A DNA stretch of 64,000 nt from Tolumonas sp008015085 (GTDB lineage: Bacteria; Pseudomonadota; Gammaproteobacteria; Enterobacterales; Aeromonadaceae). A program made the translations under genes and the position numbers. Shown here one piece after another: positions 45,038-54,712 of this stretch (position 1 is the first letter of the stretch; the number at the start of each line of letters is the position of its first letter). Under the pieces are notes generated by a model. That model was not told the DNA's origin, did not search any database, and worked only from the letters and a program-made list of their open reading frames with translations. The DNA is taken from positions 1-64,000 of the forward strand of contig JAJUJX010000015.1 of assembly GCA_029265125.1 (NCBI GenBank), read 5' to 3'.

Positions 45038-45915
45038 CAGTCACTCCTGTCAGATGGGGGTGATGGTTTCTTGTGTAACGTGCTTTGTAATTTAGCACTG
45101 ATCCCGCTTAATACCCCGGTAGCAAGGCTGGCCAATAATGCACTTTCTTTACGCAATGTCTGAGCGCTGACTGTCGCTTTTTCTTTTGTGGTATCACTCA
45201 GGGCATGAGCTAACTGCAACAAGGCCGCTTCAGCTTGCGCGCCAACGGATGTACCACTTTCCCGTGCATGCTCTGCCAGATCATGCAGAATAGTGCGTGT
45301 TGTTCCACTGGCATTTTGAGCCGCATTACTGAGTGTTTCGATTAGCAGAGATTCAATTGTCGTTAGGTCATCAAGTGTCTTTCTGAGTCCTAGCTGGGAA
45401 AATTCTGTACTACGGGACGATGCTTCCTGAATAGCCAGCTGGGTAGCTTCCGCCGCTGCGGTGAGCGCATTATCGAGGCCATGAATGGCTTCTTTCAGCG
45501 AAGCTGGATCCTGATGGGTGGCGGCGCCTTGTTTTGCACCTTCAATGACCGCTGACATGACTCGCTTGAGTATTGCATGGTCGAGAGGTTTTCCAGAGAG
45601 GGTATTGAGTGTGATTGCCCGGACCTGTTCAGAAACAGAATCAGTATCATTTTCCAGTACTGCCCGCACTAATTGCTCTAGTTCATGGGTAATATCGGAG
45701 TCTGGCTGGTTGCTGGCTTTGTTTCGCAACCGCTGGTCAACCTCGGCTTCAGCTGCGATCCAGTCTTCGTCTACATGTCCATCGGTAAAGCCGCGTTTTT
45801 CGGCCCTGAAATAAGCGGCCTCAGCGATCATCTGATAGCGTTCTTTCGCTGATACAGGGCTAGTGCTACCGATGTCTTGATCTTTTTCCGCAGTACCGGA
45901 TTTTGGCTTACGCAT
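45037..45915 (-). CDS. DUF2934/DUF6781-type protein
   Basis: A 292-residue soluble protein. Residues ~20-60 ('IAEAAYFRAEKRGF ... DEDWIAAEAEVD') have the DUF2934 pattern; the rest is a long helical, Ala-rich region like DUF6781, with 'KRVMSAVIEGAKQGA' at its centre. No function is known. The ATG at 45915 has AGGAG 8 nt upstream. Its stop overlaps the start of the UbiB-like kinase, which suggests a joint role; such helical proteins could coat or scaffold, but this is a guess. Confidence 0.75.
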   Translation of the reverse strand: MRKPKSGTAEKDQDIGSTSPVSAKERYQMIAEAAYFRAEKRGFTDGHVDEDWIAAEAEVDQRLRNKASNQPDSDITHELEQLVRAVLENDTDSVSEQVRAITLNTLSGKPLDHAILKRVMSAVIEGAKQGAATHQDPASLKEAIHGLDNALTAAAEATQLAIQEASSRSTEFSQLGLRKTLDDLTTIESLLIETLSNAAQNASGTTRTILHDLAEHARESGTSVGAQAEAALLQLAHALSDTTKEKATVSAQTLRKESALLASLATGVLSGISAKLQSTLHKKPSPPSDRSD

Positions 45916-46080
45916 GATCATTTCTCCTGACAGACGCAACTCAATGAAAGCTTAATAAAATTCTAGTTGTCATGATCCGACACAGCAAATTTCACTCTTC
46001 AGATACTGGCCGGCTGCCACAAATATCAGCAATCGATAAGGCGGTGTCACGGCAGGTTTTTTAACTCATTAATTGATAGT

Positions 46081-46099
46081 AATTATCAAAATCATTATC
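46081..46099 (+). promoter_or_regulatory. Fur box upstream of fhuC
   Basis: AATTATCAAAATCATTATC matches 15 of 19 positions of the Fur consensus; an adjoining GATAGT-ATTATC (46075-46086) suggests a second overlapping Fur dimer. It lies 32 nt before fhuC. Confidence 0.75.
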
Positions 46100-46130
46100 A
46101 TTCTTCATTGGTGAGTGTGAAGGTGCTGAT

Positions 46131-46898
46131 ATGTTTGAGATGAAAAATGTAGTGTTTGATGTCGAGAGCCGACGGTTACTACAGCCAACTAATCTTCGTT
46201 TTGAGCCGGGGCAGATCCACGGGTTGATTGGGCACAATGGTTCGGGCAAATCAACACTGCTCAAACTTCTGGCTCAGCAGCATATGCCGAGCGGGGGAGT
46301 CATTGAATTTGACGGTAAGCCGCTGTCTGCATGGCGCAACAAGTTATTTGCCCGTCAGGTGGCTTATTTACCGCAGCATCTTCCCGCTGGTGATAATTTG
46401 ACGGGGAGGGAGTTGATTGCGTTCGGGCGTTACCCCTGGCATGGATTATTAGGGCGTCACACGGAGGAAGATACAGCGCAGATCACACGGGCGATCTCTC
46501 TGACGCAGACAGAATCACTGATCGATCGCATGGTTGATACGTTATCCGGTGGTGAAAAACAGCGGGTTTGGCTTGCAATGTTGATTGCTCAGGGCAGTCG
46601 GTTCCTGTTGCTGGATGAACCTCTAGCTGCACTTGATATTGCGCATCAGGCAGAGGTGTTGACTTTGATCAGGCAACTGAGTCGGGAACTGGGGCTGGGC
46701 ATTATTATTGTTTTGCATGATATCAATATGGCCGCTCGTTATTGTGACAAGGTGGTCGCACTGCACAGTGGCAAAATTCTGGTTCAAGGGACACCGGATG
46801 ACATCATGCAGCCGGAACAACTGTCCTCTATTTATGGCATCCCGATGCATATCATGCAGAGTTCTAAGGTCTCGCATCCTGTTGCTGTGCTGGCGTGA
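46131..46898 (+). CDS. fhuC: Ferric-siderophore ABC transporter ATPase FhuC
   Basis: A 255-residue ABC ATPase of the iron-siderophore class. Walker A GHNGSGKST, signature LSGGEKQRVWLAM, Walker B 'FLLLDEPLAALD' and H-loop 'IVLHDINMA' are intact. It powers import of ferric hydroxamates through FhuB. It is the first gene of fhuCDB, 6 nt before fhuD, under a Fur box. Confidence 0.93.
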   Translation: MFEMKNVVFDVESRRLLQPTNLRFEPGQIHGLIGHNGSGKSTLLKLLAQQHMPSGGVIEFDGKPLSAWRNKLFARQVAYLPQHLPAGDNLTGRELIAFGRYPWHGLLGRHTEEDTAQITRAISLTQTESLIDRMVDTLSGGEKQRVWLAMLIAQGSRFLLLDEPLAALDIAHQAEVLTLIRQLSRELGLGIIIVLHDINMAARYCDKVVALHSGKILVQGTPDDIMQPEQLSSIYGIPMHIMQSSKVSHPVAVLA

Positions 46899-46904
46899 GG
46901 GCTT

Positions 46905-47828
46905 ATGCAGGTATTCCGTTCATTTTGTATTTTATTTTGTTATGCATGTTCACTGCTGTTCTCTGTTCCTGTTTTTTCAAATGATGTCAGCTCGCAAGCA
47001 TTCCCCAGATTGGTGACGGTTGACTGGACTGTTGCTGAAACGCTGATTGCCCTGGGGGCTCCACCGGTTGGTATGGCACAAACAGACTCTTACCGTACCT
47101 GGGTTCAGGAGCCGGCTTTGCCGGCGAATTTGGTTGATATTGGCCTGCGTTCGCAACCAAACCGGGAGCTCTTAATGCAGCTAAAACCGGATCGTATTCT
47201 GATCTCGCCGATGTTCTCGATGCTGGAGCCGATGTTGTCTAAGATTGCTCCCGTCAGTTCTATCGCTATGTATCATCCTGGCAGTGATGTCTGGGCTGAT
47301 CTGTATAAAACGACAAGATCGATAGCCAAAGTGACAGGAAAACAGGAAAAAGGAGAACAACTGCTAACCGGCTTAGAAACTTATTTGTCTTCGCTTTCTC
47401 ATTGTCTGAAGTCAGAAAAAAAGCCGTTTATTGTGGTGCAGTTTATTGATGATCGGCATGTCAGGGTTTATGGCAAGCAAAGTCTGTTTGATGCAGTGAT
47501 GCAGAAAATGGGACTCAGAAATGCGTGGCTGGGTGAAACGAATTACTGGGGTTTTTCGACCATTGGAATCGAGAAGTTAGCCGCTTACCGGAACATCCGC
47601 CTGATTATTGTCGAGCCAGTGCCTGTGGGTGTGCCCGAGAAATTAGCACATAGCCGGATCTGGTCAGCACTGCCGGTTATTCAGCAACGTGATTATCTCT
47701 ATTTACCACCAGTATGGAGCTTCGGAGGGATTGCGTCGGCCCATCGTTTTGCTACTGAATTATCGAAAGCACTAAATCAAAGTACCTCATCCGATTGTCC
47801 AGGAGTAGCAAATGCGCTTGCTTACTAA
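46905..47828 (+). CDS. fhuD: Ferric-siderophore periplasmic binding protein FhuD
   Basis: A 307-residue solute-binding protein of the TroA/FhuD superfamily, with signal peptide to about residue 25 ('VFSND' cleavage region), a single-helix interdomain architecture and conserved pieces 'DWTVAETLIALGAPPVGMAQ' and 'YWGFSTIGIEKLA'. It binds hydroxamate-type siderophores and passes them to FhuB. Its 3' end overlaps fhuB by 17 nt. Confidence 0.92.
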   Translation: MQVFRSFCILFCYACSLLFSVPVFSNDVSSQAFPRLVTVDWTVAETLIALGAPPVGMAQTDSYRTWVQEPALPANLVDIGLRSQPNRELLMQLKPDRILISPMFSMLEPMLSKIAPVSSIAMYHPGSDVWADLYKTTRSIAKVTGKQEKGEQLLTGLETYLSSLSHCLKSEKKPFIVVQFIDDRHVRVYGKQSLFDAVMQKMGLRNAWLGETNYWGFSTIGIEKLAAYRNIRLIIVEPVPVGVPEKLAHSRIWSALPVIQQRDYLYLPPVWSFGGIASAHRFATELSKALNQSTSSDCPGVANALAY

Positions 47829-49821
47829 GCATTGCCTGCCAGGAAAAGAATCAGTACCTGTCAGATATCTTTGTGTTTTTCTTTTTATGCTGGGGGCGGC
47901 GTTAACCAGCTACTCATTTAAGCAGCAGTTTGCTTTCCAGACACTTTCTTCGTCAGTTGTTAATACTGATTCTTACGACATCTATCAGATTATTTTTTAT
48001 TACAGTTGGTTGCCGAGAATTGTATTGGCGATCATCTGTGGTGCAGCTCTGAGTCTGGCAGGATTGCTGATGCAGCAAGTATTACGAAATCCTCTGGTAT
48101 CGCCAGCTACACTGGGGGTTGCTACCGGCTCCCAGCTGGCGTTGTTCCTGACAACATTGTTTGCACCTGAATGGCTATCTATCGGAAGTGACTGGATTGC
48201 CATGCTGGGTGGATCTTGTGCTGTTTTGATGGTTTTCATGCTCAGTTGGAAAAGGGGACTGGCACCGCTGATAGTGGTATTAGCTGGGTTGGTCGTAAAC
48301 CTTTATTTCTCGTCAATCAACTCAGCATTGCTGCTGTTCTATCAGGAAGAGCTAAAAGGGTTGATGGTCTGGGGAGCCGGTTCTTTAGATCAGAATAGCT
48401 GGACAGGTGTATCTTATTTACTACCTCGGTTAGGGTTGGTGCTGGCTATTACCGTTTTATTATTGCGCCCTTTATCTGTTTTAGATTTGGATGAGCGCAG
48501 CGCTAAAAGTCTGGGTGCGGCACTGCATCATTTACGATTTATTGGCTTAGCTCTGGCGATTTTTCTGACCGGATGTGTCGTGAGTGTTGCAGGTGTCATT
48601 AGTTTTGTCGGTCTGGTTGCTCCGGCGCTGGCAAAGTTGCTAGGAGCCAGAACACTAAAACATAGGATGATTTGGTCTCCGCTGTTAGGTGCATTACTGT
48701 TGTTGTGTACCGATCTGTTTGTTCAGTTGATCTCTGATCAACTACCATCGCTGGTTCCAACCGGAGCAACCACTGCATTGCTGGGGGCGCCACTATTGTT
48801 ATGGCTGATCCCTCGGCTGGAAATGGGGTGGCAATTCCCCGCTGATAAACCCGCAGCACTACCTATCAGTCGAGCCGGGAGACCTCTGGCTCTGTTATCA
48901 GCTCTGTTTTTACTGTTGCTGGTGTTGAGTGTATTAGCGCTGGTGGCAGGACAAGGTGCAACTGGCTGGGAATGGCCATCTGCATCGTTGATTAACACCG
49001 CTTATGAATGGCGCTTGCCGAGAATACTCGCGGCAATATCAGCCGGGGTTTTGCTGGCACTGGCCGGAAGTATCATTCAACGATTAACCGGGAATCCCAT
49101 GGCCAGCCCTGAGTTGCTGGGGATCAGTAGTGGTTCGGCTATGGGGTTGATAGCCACGCTATGGCTGTTCCCGATGGCGTCATTGTTCATGCTCTGTGTG
49201 GCCGGAATTTGCAGTGCACTGTTGGTGCTGGCGCTGATCGTCATGCTGAATCAGGGGAATGGATTTAGATCTGACCGGTTATTACTGACGGGGATGGCAG
49301 TTACAGCTCTGTTTGAGCCGGTTAGCAGCATTCTGCTGGCTAATAATGATCCGAGAGGGCAGCAGATGCTGGCCTGGATCTCAGGTTCAACCTATTACAT
49401 GGACTATACGCTGGCGATAGTTGCCGGCAGCCTGGCTATGATGATGCTGTTTGTCAGTCGTCTGTTTATTCGCTGGCTTGAGATCTTTCCGCTGGGGGAT
49501 GTCACAGCTTTATCACTGGGGGTTGGAACCAGGCGGGCGCGTCTGATCTTATTGGTTTTTGTGGCGTTATTGACGGTGGTATCTACGCTGATCGTCGGAC
49601 CACTGTCATTCGTCGGCTTGCTGGCACCACATATGGCCCGCATGCTGGGGTTTGCGCGTGCCGGTCATCAGATGCTGGCTGCATCGTTACTTGGTGGTGG
49701 CTTGATGGTGCTGGCTGATTGGGTAGGGCGACAGATCCTGTTTCCTCAGGAAATTCCTGCAGGGCTGGTGGCTTCATTGATCGGTGGAACTTACTTTATG
49801 TGGATGCTGCGCAAAGCATAA
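47812..49821 (+). CDS. fhuB: Ferric-siderophore permease FhuB (fused double domain)
   Basis: A 669-residue inner-membrane permease made of two homologous FecCD-type halves of about 330 residues, ten helices each, as in E. coli FhuB (660 aa). Each half carries the 'RLPRILAAISAGVLLALAGSIIQ' type pattern, cut here to the second copy, and 'GNPLVSP/GNPMASPELLGISSG'. The overlap with fhuD suggests translational coupling. A hairpin terminator follows. Confidence 0.94.
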   Translation: MRLLTKHCLPGKESVPVRYLCVFLFMLGAALTSYSFKQQFAFQTLSSSVVNTDSYDIYQIIFYYSWLPRIVLAIICGAALSLAGLLMQQVLRNPLVSPATLGVATGSQLALFLTTLFAPEWLSIGSDWIAMLGGSCAVLMVFMLSWKRGLAPLIVVLAGLVVNLYFSSINSALLLFYQEELKGLMVWGAGSLDQNSWTGVSYLLPRLGLVLAITVLLLRPLSVLDLDERSAKSLGAALHHLRFIGLALAIFLTGCVVSVAGVISFVGLVAPALAKLLGARTLKHRMIWSPLLGALLLLCTDLFVQLISDQLPSLVPTGATTALLGAPLLLWLIPRLEMGWQFPADKPAALPISRAGRPLALLSALFLLLLVLSVLALVAGQGATGWEWPSASLINTAYEWRLPRILAAISAGVLLALAGSIIQRLTGNPMASPELLGISSGSAMGLIATLWLFPMASLFMLCVAGICSALLVLALIVMLNQGNGFRSDRLLLTGMAVTALFEPVSSILLANNDPRGQQMLAWISGSTYYMDYTLAIVAGSLAMMMLFVSRLFIRWLEIFPLGDVTALSLGVGTRRARLILLVFVALLTVVSTLIVGPLSFVGLLAPHMARMLGFARAGHQMLAASLLGGGLMVLADWVGRQILFPQEIPAGLVASLIGGTYFMWMLRKA

Positions 49822-49825
49822 AAGA

Positions 49826-49848
49826 AAGGCGCCATGAGGCGCCTTGTT
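49826..49848. terminator. Bidirectional terminator between fhuB and TonB receptor
   Basis: The stem AAGGCGCC / GGCGCCTT with an ATGA loop has T-rich flanks on the minus strand and lies between convergent genes. Confidence 0.8.
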
Positions 49849-49874
49849 GATTAGACGTCAGTGGTTTCTGATTA

Positions 49875-52043
49875 TCAGAATGACCAGGATGCGGATAATT
49901 TCGCAGTCAGAGGATTCCCCTGTGTCAGATAGCCGCCGGTAGCTGAAGCCCAGTAATCTTCATTGGTTATGTTTTCCACATTGGCACGGACGGTCAGCGT
50001 GTTGTCATTGAATGGCTTGGTATAACGAACGCCCAGATCTAAGCGTGTCCATGGTGACAGTTCCAGTGTATTAGCCGCATCGGCATATTGTGAACCGGTA
50101 CGTACCACATTGGCTAATGCAGTCCACCCCTGAACACCAGGAATATCCCACTCACCACCCACAACGTAACGCGAACCTGCTACACCGACAGCCTGATTGC
50201 CTTCATTCAGACCATCATTGGTTTCGGTGAGTTCAGCATCGATCCACGTTGCACTGCTCAGCAGACGAACGGTTTCAACAGGCGTACCAAACAGACTCAG
50301 TTCAAGACCCCGGTTACGCTGTTCACCGTAGTAACCGTACTGATTGGTGGCTGAATCGGTATAAGCATTAGGTTGTTCGATCTCAAAGAGGCTGATGCCA
50401 CCACCAATCCGTTTGTTATCATACTTGGCACCGATTTCGTTCTGTTTTGAGCGTTTAATGCCAATCATATTCCCGGCATTCGTTGCCGTGCTTGGCGCAG
50501 CTTCACCTGGCTGCAGAGCTTCAATGTGGTTGGCATACAATGACACATGCTCTAGTGGTTTATAGACGATGCCATAAACCGGAGACCAGCTATTCTCAGC
50601 GAACATGTCACTAAACTCACCGGTGTATGTGTAGTTATACACATCAATTTGCTGGTAACGTGCACCCAGTGTCAGCAGGATTGTGTCCTCGTTAAACCCA
50701 AGAGTATCTGACAGTGCCAAGCCGTTAGCTCGGGTTCGGGAGCGAACACTAGGGGCATCCATATCTCCGCCACTCCACTGTGTTGCCTGATAGTTCAGAT
50801 CGGCGGGGGAGTAGATGTTGGTACTTTGACTGTAGGAATCCATTTCATAAGCTGAGCCGGTTTTGCGGAAGAAACCGGAATAGCCCAGATTGATCTGGTG
50901 TGATACGTTCTGAGTCATCAGGTTACCTCGGACGCCTGCTTGTCCCGCGACACTCTGAGCCCAGTAAGGTACTTCCATTCGGCCAATAGTGGCGTTGCCT
51001 GCACTGTCAATCACAGTCGGTGAGCTGTATTGACCATGCTCTTCGGTATCGTTAGCGCCAATACCTGCATAGGCAGTCCAGTTATTGGTCACATCATATT
51101 CGTGGCGCAGCATACCGAATGTTGTTTTCAGATCAGTGCTTGCCCAGTATGGTGCGTAATTCGTATCAGAATCCGGGGAATCCGGAATTTCGGTCAGTGC
51201 TGATCCCAGATAAACGACGGAGCGACCGCCATCGACTTTACTTTGTTGATGACCTGCATCCAGTTCGGTGCGTGAACGTTCGCCTCGATGATCCAACGCG
51301 ACAAAGAAAGAATTATTCTGTCTGGATTCATCATCGATGGCCGTATTGCCATCACCATGCTTAACATTTACCCGGAGACCAAACTGATTATTGGCTCCGA
51401 AACGGGTTCCTGTATCAACACCTTCTGTCATATAGCCGCCGGATGAGATATCCGTCGAGAGGGTTGTTCTCTGTTTTTCATTGGCTTTTTTCGGCTCAAT
51501 ATTGATTGCACCACCCACACCACTGCCTGACGGTGATACGCCGTTAGCAAAGGCACTGGAGCCTTTGAACAACTCAACACGCTCGGCAATATCAGTCAGT
51601 ACGATTTGTCGTGGCAGCACACCATACAATCCGCCGAAAGAGACATCTTCTCCATTCAGCTCAAAGCCACGGATCATGTATTTTTCAGCATAATTACCAT
51701 AGCCAAAACTGCTCTGTACGGAGGCGTCATTATTGAGTACATCAGCAATCGTTTCGGCCTGCTGGTTTTCAATCAGTTCTGACGTATAGCTGACAACGCT
51801 GAATGGTACATCGTTTGCGTTTTTCTCGCCTAACACACCAATACGGCCAGCTGTCGCGACTTGTCCACCGGCATAAGCATTTTCCAGCGTATCACCACCA
51901 GATATAGCTGCATCGCTGACAGTGACAGTATCCAGTGTTTTGATATCGTTTGTATCGGCCTGAACCTGCATTGAAGACAACGTGGTGCAACTCAGTATTG
52001 CAATAGTAAGGGGATTAATGCGCAAACGGGTTATCGGGGGCAT
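49875..52043 (-). CDS. TonB-dependent ferric-siderophore receptor
   Basis: A 722-residue outer-membrane receptor of the FhuA/FhuE type. The signal peptide ends near 'VQA'; a TonB-box-like 'LDTVTVSDA' follows; the plug domain has 'IADVLNNDASVQSSFGYG' and 'MIRGFELNGED'; the barrel closes with an aromatic C-terminal Phe ('LSASWSF'). No N-terminal signalling (STN) domain is present. Together with fhuCDB it forms a whole uptake route for a ferric siderophore; which one is not shown. Fur box upstream. Confidence 0.93.
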   Translation of the reverse strand: MPPITRLRINPLTIAILSCTTLSSMQVQADTNDIKTLDTVTVSDAAISGGDTLENAYAGGQVATAGRIGVLGEKNANDVPFSVVSYTSELIENQQAETIADVLNNDASVQSSFGYGNYAEKYMIRGFELNGEDVSFGGLYGVLPRQIVLTDIAERVELFKGSSAFANGVSPSGSGVGGAINIEPKKANEKQRTTLSTDISSGGYMTEGVDTGTRFGANNQFGLRVNVKHGDGNTAIDDESRQNNSFFVALDHRGERSRTELDAGHQQSKVDGGRSVVYLGSALTEIPDSPDSDTNYAPYWASTDLKTTFGMLRHEYDVTNNWTAYAGIGANDTEEHGQYSSPTVIDSAGNATIGRMEVPYWAQSVAGQAGVRGNLMTQNVSHQINLGYSGFFRKTGSAYEMDSYSQSTNIYSPADLNYQATQWSGGDMDAPSVRSRTRANGLALSDTLGFNEDTILLTLGARYQQIDVYNYTYTGEFSDMFAENSWSPVYGIVYKPLEHVSLYANHIEALQPGEAAPSTATNAGNMIGIKRSKQNEIGAKYDNKRIGGGISLFEIEQPNAYTDSATNQYGYYGEQRNRGLELSLFGTPVETVRLLSSATWIDAELTETNDGLNEGNQAVGVAGSRYVVGGEWDIPGVQGWTALANVVRTGSQYADAANTLELSPWTRLDLGVRYTKPFNDNTLTVRANVENITNEDYWASATGGYLTQGNPLTAKLSASWSF

Positions 52044-52083
52044 TACAGGGACCTCAATCAGATAAGTAAAATGTCATAATATT

Positions 52084-52102
52084 GATAATTATTCGCATTA
52101 TC
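52084..52102 (-). promoter_or_regulatory. Fur box upstream of TonB receptor
   Basis: GATAATTATTCGCATTATC matches 15 of 19 Fur consensus positions and is a near-palindrome, 41 nt before the receptor start. Confidence 0.7.
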
Positions 52103-52146
52103 AATATTCGGGGTTGAGATCCTGCAATATGATTATCGACGGATAT

Positions 52147-53802
52147 TTAACTGAGTCTTGAAACGGCATCCCGACTGGCTGATACCCGTTCTTCCCCCGA
52201 TAATTCAGACAATTTTCCTTGCCGCATTTCGAGTAATCGGTCTGCTTTTTCAAAATAATGATCGTCATGGCTGATAGCCAATACGGTCTTACCCATTTCC
52301 CGTAAATAAGTCAGTAATTGGTGATAGAAAATACGTCTGAACTGCGGATCCTGATCTGCTGCCCACTCATCCAGCAAAATGAAATCACGTTCTTCAGCAA
52401 TAGCGAGTAACAGAGCCAGACGCTTTTTCTGCCCTTGAGATAGCTGAAGATTATTTATTGTCTGTCCATCCAGCAGGAGCTTATCTTTCATATTGAGATG
52501 ATTTATCCATGTCTCGATTAAATCCGGATCAACATTTTTTCCATCTGCGCCGATTAAATGATCAAATAAATGGAAATCAGTAAATACAGAAGAAAATAGT
52601 TGCTGATATGCCTGCCGGTCAGATGCATCAATAATGACATCATCCAGCAAAATAGTGCCCGATGAAGGCGGATATAATCCGGATAGCAACATCGCAAAAG
52701 TAGATTTACCACTACCATTGCCACCAATCAGGAATAACTGTTCACCCTGGCGGATAGTGAGTGAGATAGGGCCAACATGAAATCCGGGCTGATTATCTGA
52801 AGCCGGATAATTGAAATAAATATTTCGCAATTCAATGGTCTGCCAATTTGTCTGCGGTTTACCTATTTCAAAGCCAGATTTGTATTCTGTGAGAGCCAGC
52901 GATTTTAACTGTTTGAATGCTACCTGTGCGCTGAGTAAAGTGGGTAAAGCTCCAACGGCTTGTAAGAGAGGAGTGCGTAAAAACAGCAGTGTTAATGAAA
53001 AAGTTGCTGCAATATTACTATTAGCCCAGCCTGAATGGTTCGCCAGAAAGAAAACCAGGCCTATTGCGGCCAGCATCATGATATTTGACCAGTTTACAGC
53101 ACTGAGATGAAACGTATCGGCAAGAATAATATGACGCCGGTAAGATTCTGCATTTTTCTGATAATTCTGTTCGTATATCACTTTCGCCCTGAATCGATTG
53201 AGAGCCAGTTCTTTCTTTCCATCAATAATGGTCTGATAATTTTTATAAAGTTTGTCCTCTGCCTGTCGGACATGATTCAGATGGCGATAAACATGGGATA
53301 CCAAAAACCAGCTGACTAGAATGGTTATTGCTACAGAAAATGCTGTTATGGCTAATAATTTAGGAGAAAGCCAGAGCAGGTAAACGGTAGCACTTGCGGT
53401 TAAAATCAAACCCTGAATAAGCTCGGGCAAACGGACAAACGCAATCGTGATATTTTTTATATCACTGGAAAGACTGGCCTGTAATTTGGCGCTGCCAAGA
53501 TGTTCAAGGCGGAGGATTTCAGTATCTAAAATTTGCTTTATCAACTTACTACGTAATTGATAAACAAAATGATGTCCTAGGATGGTTGTTGCGAGTTGCG
53601 ATGCTAATGTAAACACAAGCAAGAGAACGATCAACCCGAGAAAAAGTGGTAATACCTGTATGGAATGGCTGATTTGTTCAATTAAATACTGATTAATAAA
53701 GGCGATGATACCGATACCGAGTGCTGCGCTAGCCAGGCTTAGCAGCATAACCCCCAGAAAAGGTAAGCGATAGTGACGATAAACAACGTGAATGAGATCC
53801 AT
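52147..53802 (-). CDS. yojI: ABC exporter of the YojI/PvdE type
   Basis: A 551-residue fused membrane-ATPase exporter that aligns along its length with E. coli YojI (547 aa), which exports microcin J25; related PvdE/SyrD proteins export siderophore precursors or cyclic peptides. Six helices fill residues 1-290; 'DTFHLSAVNWSNIMMLAAIG' is shared with YojI. The ATPase has Walker A GGNGSGKST, a LSQGQKKRLALLLA signature, Walker B 'FILLDEWAADQDP' and 'AISHDDHYF'. I took ATG 53802 to match YojI; an in-frame ATG at 53814 is possible, and neither has a clear ribosome binding site. Fur box upstream. Confidence 0.92.
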   Translation of the reverse strand: MDLIHVVYRHYRLPFLGVMLLSLASAALGIGIIAFINQYLIEQISHSIQVLPLFLGLIVLLLVFTLASQLATTILGHHFVYQLRSKLIKQILDTEILRLEHLGSAKLQASLSSDIKNITIAFVRLPELIQGLILTASATVYLLWLSPKLLAITAFSVAITILVSWFLVSHVYRHLNHVRQAEDKLYKNYQTIIDGKKELALNRFRAKVIYEQNYQKNAESYRRHIILADTFHLSAVNWSNIMMLAAIGLVFFLANHSGWANSNIAATFSLTLLFLRTPLLQAVGALPTLLSAQVAFKQLKSLALTEYKSGFEIGKPQTNWQTIELRNIYFNYPASDNQPGFHVGPISLTIRQGEQLFLIGGNGSGKSTFAMLLSGLYPPSSGTILLDDVIIDASDRQAYQQLFSSVFTDFHLFDHLIGADGKNVDPDLIETWINHLNMKDKLLLDGQTINNLQLSQGQKKRLALLLAIAEERDFILLDEWAADQDPQFRRIFYHQLLTYLREMGKTVLAISHDDHYFEKADRLLEMRQGKLSELSGEERVSASRDAVSRLS

Positions 53803-53819
53803 AATTAAAAACATTAATC

Positions 53820-53838
53820 GATAATAGTTATCATTATC
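53820..53838 (-). promoter_or_regulatory. Fur box upstream of yojI
   Basis: GATAATAGTTATCATTATC matches 16 of 19 Fur consensus positions and lies 18 nt before the yojI start. Confidence 0.75.
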
Positions 53839-54248
53839 GCATCTGGTGCGTTCAGGTTCAACCCGTAAGTGGTGTACTTAAGTCAATGGCTTTATTTATG
53901 ATTTATTTTCCCTGAACAGAGAGAACCTATTCATGCGATTGGGCCGATTCTCAGGTGTTTATGGCTAACTGACTATTATTGTTCTTGGGAGTATCACGAA
54001 TGCTCATCAATTATAACTTACTCAGTTTTTCAAAATCAGAATAACCGGGAATAGCAAAATTATTAAAAATAGAGGCGTAAAGCAGCCCGCAATGGAGCTG
54101 ATAAACAACCTTACATAGGGAAACTAAAAAAAGCACATAAATAATAGCGGAAAAGCAATAATATATTTGTCATCTTAAAAAATAGAATATAGAATTATTT
54201 TGTGGCTGAAAAAGCCTCCCTATTAACAATAAATTTGAAGGCAGAACC
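53839..54248. other. AT-rich intergenic region before hns
   Basis: About 410 nt with no convincing ORF. It is AT-rich with A- and T-tracts, and should contain the hns promoter and leader, perhaps a self-binding H-NS site. I see no confident -35/-10 pair. GAAGG lies 8 nt before the hns ATG. Confidence 0.5.
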
Positions 54249-54647
54249 ATGTCAGATTTCCTGAGAACATTCCTGAATGCACGCAGCTTACGCGCAGTTA
54301 CCCGTGAATTAACTTTTGAACAATTGAACGAAGGCTTTGAAAAGCTGAAAGCGATTGTTGAAGAACGTAGCCAGACAGAAGAAGCTTCACGTAAAGCACA
54401 AGAAGAACGTGCTCGTAAAATTGCTGAATATAAAGAACTGCTGAAATCAGAAGGTATTGATCTGGCAGATCTGGTGTCTGATGTTGAAGTTAAAGAAAAA
54501 TCAGGCAAACGCGCTCCGCGTCCAGCTAAATATAAATATACTGACGTAGATGGTTCAGAAAAAACCTGGACCGGTCAAGGCCGTACTCCAGTTGTAATCC
54601 GTGACGCGATTGCAAACGGTAAAACTCTGGAAGATTTTGCTATCTAA
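54249..54647 (+). CDS. hns: Nucleoid-associated protein H-NS
   Basis: H-NS binds AT-rich, curved DNA, oligomerises and silences transcription. The 132-residue product has the N-terminal oligomerisation helices and coiled coil (about residues 1-80, 'QTEEASRKAQEERARKIAEY'), a flexible linker, and the C-terminal DNA-binding domain with the core loop 'TWTGQGRTP'. The length fits (E. coli 137). It is monocistronic and ends in a strong terminator. Confidence 0.94.
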   Translation: MSDFLRTFLNARSLRAVTRELTFEQLNEGFEKLKAIVEERSQTEEASRKAQEERARKIAEYKELLKSEGIDLADLVSDVEVKEKSGKRAPRPAKYKYTDVDGSEKTWTGQGRTPVVIRDAIANGKTLEDFAI

Positions 54648-54669
54648 TTAGCCATATATTTCTTTCTGA

Positions 54670-54697
54670 AACCACAGCACTAGTGCTGTGGTTTTTT
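54670..54697 (+). terminator. Terminator of hns
   Basis: The 11-bp stem AACCACAGCAC / GTGCTGTGGTT is followed by a run of seven T. Confidence 0.9.
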
Positions 54698-54712
54698 TAT
54701 ATGAACAATATG

